Positions 12,877 through 22,920 of a stretch of DNA of 64,000 nt are shown here, one piece after another. Both the position numbers and the translations under genes were made by a program. How positions within the stretch are numbered: the stretch's first letter is position 1; the number at the start of each line of letters is the position of its first letter. The stretch lies in assembly GCA_018340805.1 (NCBI GenBank), contig JACMZG010000008.1, positions 80,028,807-80,092,806 on the forward strand, given 5' to 3'. This DNA comes from Microvelia longipes (taxonomy: Eukaryota > Arthropoda > Insecta > Hemiptera > Veliidae). The notes beneath the pieces are model-generated. The model made no database searches, had not been told where the DNA came from, and saw nothing but the letters and a program-made list of their open reading frames with translations.

Positions 12877-12960
12877 AGATTGAGGTATAGTAGGGGAGTA
12901 GGTGGTTTTTTTAAAAAAGGGGAGTTTCGCTGATCAAAAATACATGTATATCGTTGACGT

Positions 12961-13180
12961 TGTACACGTTCCTACACAGTGGTACGAGTTCCTACAAGGT
13001 TGTACGAGTTCATACATGGTTGTACGAGTTCCTACACAGTTGTTCGAGTTCCTACACAGTTGTACGAGTTCCTACACAGTTGTACGAGTTCCTACACACT
13101 TGTACGAGTTCCTATAAGGTTGTACGAGTTTCTACACAGTTGTACGAGTTCATACATGGTTGTACGAGTTTCTACACGGT
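12961..13180. repeat. Minisatellite, 11 copies of 20 bp
   Basis: Consensus TGTACGAGTTCCTACACAGT, repeated 11 times without a single insertion or deletion; only point differences. All three forward frames stay open across it because 20 is not a multiple of three, so each frame encodes the same 20-residue cycle in shifted phase. I do not regard it as a gene. Confidence 0.92.
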
Positions 13181-13399
13181 TTTAGCGAATTTTCTTTGAA
13201 CAACAGAAGTTCTGGTCTCACGATAAATTTAAACGCTTTCTCGTATTGGAATGATACTTGGTACAAAAATTAATCCTGTAAAAGTACAGAACTTTATTGT
13301 TTATTAAATATTTATTACATTATTAATACACAATAATGACTCATCAAAAATTCGCATTTAAAAGAAAACTTCATGCATCAAAATTAAACTTAGTATACA

Positions 13400-13690
13400 T
13401 ATACTACTACAAAAGGCAAAAATGGTAAAGTCAGATCACAATTATATTAGCATTAGTGGAAATTTTATCGTTTGACATATATAATTATATACATATATAT
13501 GTCAAACGTAAACAAATCAAGTTTTCAACTAATAGATTTGGAACTTTGCTATTATTGTCGGCAATATGCCACATACGAAGATTAGTAATACGACAATATA
13601 ATACAGGACAACAAAAATGTGGCCCTTAAGCAGCCCCAGCGTAGCTGGCCCGTGACGGCCCGCAATGGCCTCTTGTATATTTTAAACTTA
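13400..13690. repeat. Dispersed repeat shared with 15880-16100
   Basis: Shared in order: AATGGT(A/G)AAGT, TTTGAC(A/G)TATATAA, AAACAAATCAAG, GGCAATATGCCACA, ACAA(A/C)A and GCGTAGCTG. Contains a local palindrome TTTGACATATAT...ATATATGTCAAA near 13470-13507. Neither copy codes for protein. Confidence 0.6.
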
Positions 13691-15029
13691 AATTAAATAC
13701 AGGTTTGGTCCACTGTACATTGATTCATGTTATTGCCATAATGCGTCATCTAAAATTCAAATAATTATCAAAACAACATTCATCGTCTTTGATCTATTCT
13801 TATTACATAGTCTTCCAATTACTGTAATACTAGATGTTTTTAAAGCTTTTAAATATTTAAATAATATTTAACATAATATTTAAACACTCTCTTGATTTTT
13901 CCAAATTGTTATTATAATTATTTCAGCCACACTCACTCCTTTTTTGTAGATTTTTCAATGTGTTTATTTCATAGTATTCGTATGAGTTCAGAAAAAAATT
14001 CAGTTGAGTTCGTATGAGTTCAGAAAAAGAGTACTCGTGTGAATTTCTACTTTTAGCCAGGAAAAGATCAGGGGGCCTCGTCCCTTTTAAGTGTGCAAGT
14101 GCACTTAGAAGGACTGTGCAAGTCTGTGCAAGACTTGCATAGAGCAAGTCCCTTGAGGTGTGTGTAACTTCACCGCCTCTAGAGCAGGTTTCGCCCCTTC
14201 TATAAGTTTTTGCTGGCTATGTGTCTGCTTTTAGCTGATTTGGTAATTCCCTTACTTAATATTAATTTCTTTTCCAACATTTTTACTGATTGATAGCAAA
14301 ACATAAAAGTTTTATTTTATATATCACTGAATTACTTTTCTTGGCATTTCTCCTTCAGAAAATTATCTTTTAAAAGCCCACTTCGTTTAACACCCCACAG
14401 GTAGCTCGATTAATTGGCGTTAAGATAAATAATATTTTTCGGTAAAATTCAAGTAAATGAAGTGTTGAAAGAGTTGAAGACTCGCACGCTTTAAATGAAA
14501 TTGATAACAAAGTAGAAGAGTAAGTACTTTCCGGCTTCCGGCGAGGAATCTTTCAAATAAATGGCTTTTAAAAAGAAACCCACACCATCCAAGGTATCTT
14601 CTAGAAAACCCTGAAAGTCAAATTAAACCCATCCACCCTTCATGAAAAAGTTTTAGCCTGATTTTTATTGGTTCTATTAATCAACCAGCTTAGAGTAATT
14701 AAAGACTTTACGGAAAATCTTTCTTTCGCAAAAAACAAGAATTATAGGCAATTTTAGAAATAAGCAATAAAGACAAGATAGCTCGTCCACCCGAATCGTG
14801 AAAATTATTTGGATGTAATCCATTGTTTTTATAATAACTAGACAATTATCGGGACACAATATAACTGTGCAATAGAAACCTCGAAAGTAAAATTCAATTG
14901 CGTTACGAAACTAAAATTAATCGCAATGCGGGCTTAGTATGCCGCATTACATTATTTTCTAGTCAGTCTTTGTCTCTCTCCAAATATCAGAAATTCACCA
15001 AGAAACGAAAACTTTTACTAATACTTATA

Positions 15030-15865
15030 GTCTGGGAGCCCACGGCTTATTTTCTACCTCATAAAAGGCATGAAATTGGTCTGTGGGATATTGTAGGGGG
15101 TAGTTAGTACATCGTAAAAAGCCTTGGTCTGTCGCCGAAAGTGGGGTCATTTGGAATTTGATTATTTAAACTTGAAATTACCGTAAAAATTAACAGAATG
15201 ATCCTGGTTTGATCTTGGTTTGTTGTCAATAGTAATAAAATTGAGATGTTCACAAGGGGTTTTTCGCTTCTATCTTTGAAAGTATTAATTGTATGGAGAA
15301 TATAAAAGAGGCCGTTTTCAAACATCGTAGACACCTATTTAATATGGTTATATACTATAGAGAATCAGTCGCAAAGTATATAAATTACTGCACTTTAAAG
15401 ATTAAAGTTTTTATTTTTTTGTTCTTTAAAAATCTTTAAAGCAGTTTTATTCAATCTGGAGTAAAATTGACAAAATAATGCCAAAAACATTTTGGTAGTC
15501 CAGTTTATCATCTTTAGTTTGGTAGTATTTTTGTTTCAATATGTTTAAAAATCTCCGACTTATACTACTTCAAGCATTTTTCAAATATGTCAAAAATAAT
15601 ATACATTTTTCAAAACGGCCCCATAGATCGCGACAGACCTTGATGATTTGAGTTTGTTTCAATAAAATATAAAGTTCTTTTCCATGCGGCTAATAAGGTA
15701 ATTTTTAATTTTTTTTGAGGTTTTTGAGGTGCGACTGCTTTCAAACAGCCCCATAGATCGCGACAGACCAAGGCTTTTTACGATGTACTAACTACCCCCT
15801 ACAATATCCCACAGACCAATTTAATGCCTTTTATGAGGTAGAAAATAAGCTGTGGGCTCTCAGAC
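15030..15865. mobile_element. TA-flanked MITE-like element with 106-bp inverted repeats
   Basis: Arms 15030-15135 and 15760-15865 are inverted and differ at only about three positions by eye. Outer ends are GTCTGRGAGCCCAC, and both sides are flanked by TA (15028-15029, 15866-15867), the Tc1/mariner target. The motif GCGACAGACC occurs a third time inside near 15630. There is no transposase frame. Confidence 0.72.
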
Positions 15866-15879
15866 TATTATATATGGAA

Positions 15880-16165
15880 AACAAAATGGTGAAGTAAAAA
15901 AATATCAGTATTAATGTTGATTTTACTGTTTGACGTATATAACTTTTCTAAACAAATCAAGGTATTTGATTAATACAGTTAGCCATTCGCTAATATTGTG
16001 GCAATATGCCACAATGCCAATTCTTACAAAGAATTTTATTATACAAAACAACAACAGTGTAGCCACATGGAAGCACGGAGGGCCTGACAGTGCCGACGCC
16101 GCGTAGCTGCCTTGGTTTAGTAATATTTTATTAAACTGTTATTTCATTTTCTTTTCAATACATAT
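15880..16165. repeat. Dispersed repeat shared with 13400-13690; its tail recurs at 23065
   Basis: After the GCGTAGCTGCC motif, GGTTTAGTAATATTTTATTA, AACTGTTATTTC and ATTTTCTTTTCAAT follow; the same string is at 23070-23120. It may be a longer interspersed repeat in pieces. Confidence 0.55.
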
Positions 16166-16786
16166 AATTAAATAAATAATAAATAAATTGTTTATTTATA
16201 CCTAAATACCTGTTTACAATTATTAAGTTGCAAATTATATGTAAATAAAATAATATATAATGACCATTTGTATCGCATAAGCTCAAGGCTTGTGCGCGAC
16301 ACGAGTCTACTCCTTATATCTAATGCTTATATCTACTCCTATATCTAATAAAATTAAGTAAAAAGTATAAAAAAGTATGCATTTATAAATTTATAAGTCC
16401 AAACAAACAAAACGAGCATAAAAAATAAATATATTTCCTAATACCTATATTACGTACCTATGAATTTTTTTAACTTCTTTTTAAAGGTCTTGTAAGGGAC
16501 AGTAGAAAGAATATGTATGGGCAAGTTATTTTACAGTCTAGGAGCTGTGAAAGCACTGTGATTACACGCAGCTGATGTTCTGCAGCTAGACACAACTATC
16601 CTCTCATCGTCTTGACTTCTAGTCTGATTTTTATGTCTGTATAATGCAAAATTACAAATATTATTCTTAATTAATAAAATCTGTTTGAATTTGTACAAGT
16701 CTCTTATATAATGAATGAATGAATATCCATTTATTTGATCTTAGAATTTACATTAATAAAACTAATATAATTTAAAACAATTGTTT
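16166..16786. other. No gene seen
   Basis: AT-rich sequence directly left of the gypsy insertion. Confidence 0.6.
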
Positions 16787-16790
16787 GTTT

Positions 16791-17039
16791 TGTAGCGGTC
16801 CCCTTATTGGGGGGAGTTATTTAGCGGGGCCCCCGGAGTAAATCTTGTTTTAGCCAGTCAGTGCCAACACTGTATAAAACTTTTTTTTCGCTCGACAAAA
16901 AGCAAGCCCCCTTTTTTTTACAGTTTTGTTCTCTGAGTTTTTGCATTATTTTGTACTTTATTTTTGATAGTTTTGTTTTAAATAGTAAATAAAAAAAACT
17001 ATATTGTTGGACTATTATTCAATAACACCCTGTGTTTAA
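16791..17039 (+). repeat. 5' LTR of gypsy element
   Basis: Begins TGTAGCGGTCCCC and ends GTGTTTAA. Contains a TATA-like GTATAAAAC near 16872 and an AATAAA-type signal near 16986, the expected arrangement of an LTR promoter and polyadenylation signal. Preceded by GTTT, which is repeated after the 3' LTR. Confidence 0.93.
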
Positions 17040-17040
17040 G

Positions 17041-17060
17041 TGGTGACCCCGACGTGATTT
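17041..17060 (+). promoter_or_regulatory. Primer binding site for tRNA-Trp
   Basis: TGGTGACCCCGACGTGATTT begins 1 bp after the LTR. Its complement is the 3' end of animal tRNA-Trp including CCA, as I know that sequence, over all 20 positions. tRNA-Trp priming is known from avian sarcoma/leukosis retroviruses and from some gypsy-type elements. Confidence 0.85.
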
Positions 17061-17164
17061 ATACAGCTGTAAGTACCTGAGTTTTATTTCGCCTTCTTCT
17101 ATTTCTCACGAATTATTGGTGTTAAACTGCTAGTTTTGATCGAGTAATTCAATTTTCTTTAAAT

Positions 17165-18037
17165 ATGAAAGATGACGACAAAGTCACTCAAACTTCTGTG
17201 GGTCTTGGAAATGGGGGCGGCAAAGAAGAAGTCTCGTCTATTACCACTCTTCGTATCCTACAGTTCTGGAAGGCAGACCCAGAACTGTGGTTCTGCCAGG
17301 CAGACGCCGTATTTGCTACGAGCAAAATTACTTCCAGCCAATTAAAATTTCAGGCCATTGTGGCTAATTTAAGCTTCGACATCTTGACCCAAATTAGTGA
17401 CCTGGTGAAATCTCCACCAGAAGATCCATACGAACAAATTAAGGACCGACTGGTGAAGGATTATGGCAAAAGTGAAAATAAGAGAATCCGTAGACTGTTG
17501 GAAGAGCGAAAAATTGGGGATGAGAAACCTACTCAATACCTACGCGAGATGAGAAGGCTAGCTGGCACGTCAGTTTCGGCCGACGTTTTAAGATCACTTT
17601 GGCTTAGGGGTTTACTCCAACAAACTGAGGCTGCGCTTGCGATAACTGAACAAAACGATCTAGATAAATTGGCCAGCTGCGGTGATAGGCTTCATGAGGT
17701 GTACGATCCGGCTGTTGTCGCCTCGGTTGATCGACCTAGTACATCGACAGCCGTGTCTCAACAGGTCGATACTTCAGAGAAACATGCCATTGAAGCTTTA
17801 ACGGCCGAACTTGCGTCATTGAAAACTCAGTTGAGACAGAGTGAACAAAGAGCTAGAAGTCGTTCAAGTAATAGACCAAATAGCCGTTCTAGCAGTAACA
17901 GCAGAGACTCTGGGTTCTGTTTTTACCATCAGAGATTTGGCAAGTCTGCACGTAAATGCCGATCGCCTTGTCGTTGGAAGCCAAAGCCAACTGCAGACAA
18001 AGATGTTTCTACACAGGGAAACGAGAGACAGCAGTAG
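17165..18037 (+). CDS. gag: Gag of gypsy element (290 aa)
   Basis: Structural protein of the retrotransposon particle, with an intact reading frame. The N-terminal half holds the capsid-like region found in gypsy Gags: FWKADPELWFCQADAVF, then helical segments with LEERKIGDEKPTQYLREM and LWLRGLLQQ. A serine/arginine-rich basic stretch follows near 230-250 (RSRSSNRPNSRSSSNS). A degenerate zinc knuckle, C-x2-H-x9-C-x3-C, lies near 252-269 (CFYHQRFG...KC...C), the form seen in this gypsy lineage instead of CCHC. The last codons hold the -1 slippery heptamer. Pol overlaps in the -1 frame. Confidence 0.9.
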   Translation: MKDDDKVTQTSVGLGNGGGKEEVSSITTLRILQFWKADPELWFCQADAVFATSKITSSQLKFQAIVANLSFDILTQISDLVKSPPEDPYEQIKDRLVKDYGKSENKRIRRLLEERKIGDEKPTQYLREMRRLAGTSVSADVLRSLWLRGLLQQTEAALAITEQNDLDKLASCGDRLHEVYDPAVVASVDRPSTSTAVSQQVDTSEKHAIEALTAELASLKTQLRQSEQRARSRSSNRPNSRSSSNSRDSGFCFYHQRFGKSARKCRSPCRWKPKPTADKDVSTQGNERQQ

Positions 18038-18073
18038 AGGAGGCGGACTCAGCTGCTGACCCTGTCCACCGCC
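18016..18073 (+). promoter_or_regulatory. Candidate -1 ribosomal frameshift site with pseudoknot
   Basis: GGGAAAC at 18016-18022 is an X XXY YYZ heptamer, in frame with gag codons GGA AAC (285-286). Six bases later CAGCAG (18029-18034) can pair with CTGCTG (18053-18058). GGCGG (18042-18046) in that loop can pair with CCGCC (18069-18073), an H-type pseudoknot layout. A -1 slip enters the protease frame. The gag stop TAG is at 18035-18037. Confidence 0.7.
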
Positions 18074-21000
18074 GCTTATTTATCACTGATAAGGGATCAG
18101 GTGACCGTTACCTTGTGGATACAGGTGCCTCGATCTCAGTATACCCCGCTAAACGGTATCCTGCGTGCTCTCGTACCGAGTCAGCATATCAACTTTATGC
18201 GGCAAACGGGTCTCGTATTATGACTTTTGGTGAAATTACTAAATCTCTTAACTTCGGACTAAGACGTTCTTTAACATGGAAATTTGTGCTAGCAGATGTT
18301 AAACAGCCTATTATCGGTGCTGATCTGTTATTTCACCACAATATCATTGTCGATCTACGCAGTCAACAACTAGTGGACAAGATAACAGGCCTAACTTCTA
18401 AAGGTACTATTGCTAATATTATTCCTCCTACTATCTGTGCCGTGCCATCCAGTATGTGGGGTGCTGATATACTTCTGAAATATCCAGAGGTTATCCGACC
18501 TTCAGCCTAACTGCATGAACCAATTTATAATGTTAACCATTATATTGAGACCTCTGGTCAACCTGTTACTTCTCAGGTTAGACGCCTAGCTCCTGACAAG
18601 TACAACATGGCGAAAGAGGAATTCCGGCAAATGATGGCTGAAGGTATCTGCAGGCCCTCAAACAGTGAGTGGTCTAGCCCGCTACATATTGTGACTAAGA
18701 AAGGAGGTGGTATTAAGCCATGTAGAGACTACAGGCGTCTCAATGCCCAAACCAAGCCGGATAGGTACTCCGTTCTAAATATCATGGATTTTAATTATAA
18801 TCTACATGGGAAGAAGATATTCTCAACCATAGATTTAACACGTACTTACTATCAGATACCTGTAGCTAAAGAGGATATACCAAAAACGGCTGTGATCACG
18901 CCTTTTGGCCTCTTTGAGTTTACACGGATGTGCTTTGGACTCAGGAATGCTGCTTAAACGTTCCAGCGATTCATGGATGGGATATTTAGGGACTTATCAT
19001 ACGTCTTTGTATATTTAGACGATATTCTGGTTGCTTCCGAGAATGAAGCTCAACACAGAGCTCATCTTGAAGAAGTGTTTCGACGTTTAGCTCTATATGG
19101 TGTGACAATAAATCCAGCTAAGTGTAAGTTTGCCTGTACCTCTGTTGCGTTTCTCGGTTACTTGGTTAGCTCAGAAAGAATCACCGCACTGCCAGCGAAA
19201 GTACAAGGCATTACGTCCTTTCCTCAACCAAGTAACAGGGGACAGCTACGACGCTTTTTAGGGATGGTTAATTTTTATAGAAAAAGCCTCCCAAAAGCAG
19301 CCCAAGCTCAGCAAATACTTCACAAATTGGTTGGAAACTGTAAGAAAAATGACAAATCTCCCATTGAGTGGAACCAGGAGACAACCGAAGCGTTTGAGCA
19401 ATGCAAAGAGGATATTCGTAATGTCGCTTTGTTAGCTCATCCCTCACCCTCCGCAGAACTCAGTCTTGCTACGGATGCCTCGTCTACCGCGATTGGTGCT
19501 GTTTTACAACAACGTTCTGGACCGGATGACATATGGAAACCACTTGGATTCTTTTCAAAAGCTTTGTCCTCTGCTCAACTAAAATATTCTACGTATGACA
19601 GGGAGCATATTGCAATACATCGAGCTGTTCGTCACTTTAAGCCGTACATAGAAGGACGTCAATTTTTTATTTTAACGGACCATAAGCCTTTACAACATTG
19701 CTTTAACCAAAAACCAGAGTCTGCTACTCCGATGCGAATCAGGTTAGTCAATTTTATTAGCCAATTCTCTACAGACATCAGGTATCTGTGCGGTAGTGAT
19801 AACACAGACCCTTGGCAGATGCTCTGTCAAGGGTCGAAACCATTGCTATTCCTGACATATCTGATCGAATTGCTGAAGCTCAGACAAACGACGCTACCGC
19901 TATAAATGAATTAATGTCTAACCCAAGACTACAGTTAAAATACATTACACTTTTCAGTTCAGACACTCAGTTGTTATGTGAGGTCTCGACTGATAAAGCT
20001 CGACCCTATGTACCATCTACACTCCGACGTGAGGTCTTTGATATTTTACATAATTTAAGTCACCCTGGCATCAGAGGTTCTCGACGCCTTGTGTCCGGTA
20101 GATATTTTTGGCCTGGAATGCATTTAGATGTAGCTAAGTGGGCTAAAACCTGCATTCCTTGTCAACAGTCAAAGGTCCAAAGACACACTGTAGCTCCACC
20201 AGCTACTTTTGCTCCTACTGATCGTTTTGAGCATGTTCACTTGGATATTGTTGGTCCCTTGCCATCCTCAAACGGAATGAGATACTTACTAACGATGATA
20301 GACAGATATACTAGATGGCCAGAAGTTTATCCGCTAACGGATATAACTGCTGAAACTGTAACATCTGCTTTTTACAACACATGGATTATTAGATTTGGTG
20401 TGCCCGTGACCTTAACCACAGATCAGGGCCGTCAATTTGAAAGTCATCTCTTTAGAGAGCTGGAGAAGTTGCTAGGAATCAAGCATGCCCGTACTACTGC
20501 ATACCATCCACAATCAAATGGTTGCATCGAACGATGGCATAGGAGTTTGAAAGCAGCACTTAAGGCCCAGTTAAACTCTACTGCCTGGACAGACTGCTTA
20601 CCTTCAGTCCTCCTGGGGCTCAGAGCCGCTCTCTGTGACGACAACTCTACTAGTGCAGCAGAAATGGTGTACGGACAATCTCTACGCCTTTCAGGTGAGT
20701 TTCTTGCACCATCTAAAGTACAACCAGACACTGAACCGTTCTTACTAGTCTTAAAGGACAAACTTAGTAGCCTTAGACCTGCCGAGCATCGTACCAGCAC
20801 AGTTACTCCATTTGTGCCTTTGGCTCTCAAAACATGTAGCCATGTATTTCTGAGGGACGATGCTACAGCCAAACCGCTAGTACCACCCTACTCAGGTCCG
20901 CACAAAGTACTCAAACCAGGCGCTAAGCACTTTTACATCTAACTACCATCTGGGAAGAAGACTGTGTCCATAGATAGATTGAAGCCTGCTTTCATATTGC

Positions 21001-21221
21001 ATGATCCAGACAGCACGATTAATCCGGTGAAAGATTCCAAAGAACCTGGCAATCCTAAAAAACCTGTTAGCTCTAATGACCCTGACACAGAAGCACACCC
21101 AGCAACTCCTGTTGCTGCACAGACCCGTTGTGGCCGTAAAGTCACCATGCCAGTGCGCTTCTGTGACAGTGTCATTGGGGGGAGTGATGTAGCGGTCCCC
21201 TTATTGGGGGGAGTTATTTAG
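18022..21221 (+). pseudogene. pol: Pol of gypsy element (protease-RT-RNaseH-integrase), disrupted
   Basis: Read from the -1 frameshift. Protease: YLVDTGASISVYPA near 18110-18155, with the catalytic DTGA. Reverse transcriptase: SEWSSPLHIVTKKGG, CRDYRRLNAQT and catalytic YLDD at 19012-19023. RNase H: LATDASSTAIGAVLQQ near 19465 and FILTDHKPL near 19670. Integrase: a HHCC zinc-binding region near 20055-20170, then [16 protein letters not shown] and an E in NGCIERW for the DDE triad. A C-terminal SIDRLKPAF motif precedes a tail that runs into the 3' LTR and ends at 21221. Breaks: TAA at 18508-18510, 18955-18957 and 20940-20942, all in the otherwise open frame, and a small insertion with net frameshift near 19800-19812, just before the conserved end of RNase H. 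Confidence 0.9.
21176..21187 (+). promoter_or_regulatory. Polypurine tract of gypsy element
   Basis: GGGGGGAGTGA directly precedes the 3' LTR at 21188. This is the usual place for the plus-strand primer of LTR elements. It also codes for Pol residues in this element. Confidence 0.75.
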
Positions 21222-21436
21222 CGGGGCCCCCGGAGTAAATCTTGTTTTAGCCAGTCAGTGCCAACACTGTATAAAACTTTTTTTTTCGCTCGACAAAAAG
21301 CAAGCCCCCTTTTTTTTACAGTTTTGTTCTCTGAGTTTTTGCATTAATTGTACTTTATTTTTGATAGTTTTGTTTTAAATAGTAAATAAAAAAAACTATA
21401 TTGTTGGACTATTATTCAATAACACCCTGTGTTAAA
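21188..21436 (+). repeat. 3' LTR of gypsy element
   Basis: Same length as the 5' LTR (249 bp) and nearly identical; differences seen are a T-run length near 21280, an indel near 21345 and a base change at the end (GTGTTAAA against GTGTTTAA). Followed by the target duplication GTTT. Confidence 0.93.
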
Positions 21437-21589
21437 GTTTGATCAAAATCAGCCTAGGCTGTGGTCTTGATTGTTTTTAAATAAAGATTTAAAAACAATT
21501 TATTTGTGTGATAGTTTTCGTATAATTTTATCCACATTTTATATATAATATTAAATTTTCTTATACTTTAAATCTTTATCATGTAGCAT

Positions 21590-22800
<1,211 letters not shown>

Positions 22801-22822
22801 GGTCTCTTATCATACTCTAACC

Positions 22823-22838
22823 ATATATATATATACAT

Positions 22839-22920
<82 letters not shown>
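22823..22920. repeat. (TA)n microsatellite
   Basis: Right flank of the nested palindromic block, with some ACATA interruptions at its start. Confidence 0.97.

Larger units (their letters stand above)
16791..21436 (+). mobile_element. Ty3/gypsy LTR retrotransposon, full length, pol broken
   Basis: A 4.65 kb element with two 249-bp LTRs, flanked by the 4-bp duplication GTTT (16787-16790 and 21437-21440). Order: LTR, tRNA-Trp primer site, gag, then protease, reverse transcriptase, RNase H and integrase in one frame, polypurine tract, LTR. Protease-RT-RNase H-integrase is the Ty3/gypsy order. There is no envelope ORF. The LTRs differ only by a few single-base changes and small indels, which suggests recent insertion, yet pol carries three TAA stops and a frameshift, so this copy could not make a full Pol. 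Confidence 0.95.

Noticed and set aside
12902..13199. Three overlapping repeat proteins in the minisatellite
   Set aside because: The 20-bp unit simply lacks stops in all forward frames; there is no start context or flanking coding sequence.
20444..20872. A 142-codon minus-strand frame
   Set aside because: It is the antisense of the integrase coding region of the gypsy element.
18508..20942. Alternative genetic code with TAA read as an amino acid, because all three pol stops are TAA
   Set aside because: The host MFSD1-like frame ends naturally at TAA, and the element also has a true frameshift, so ordinary decay or sequence error is simpler.
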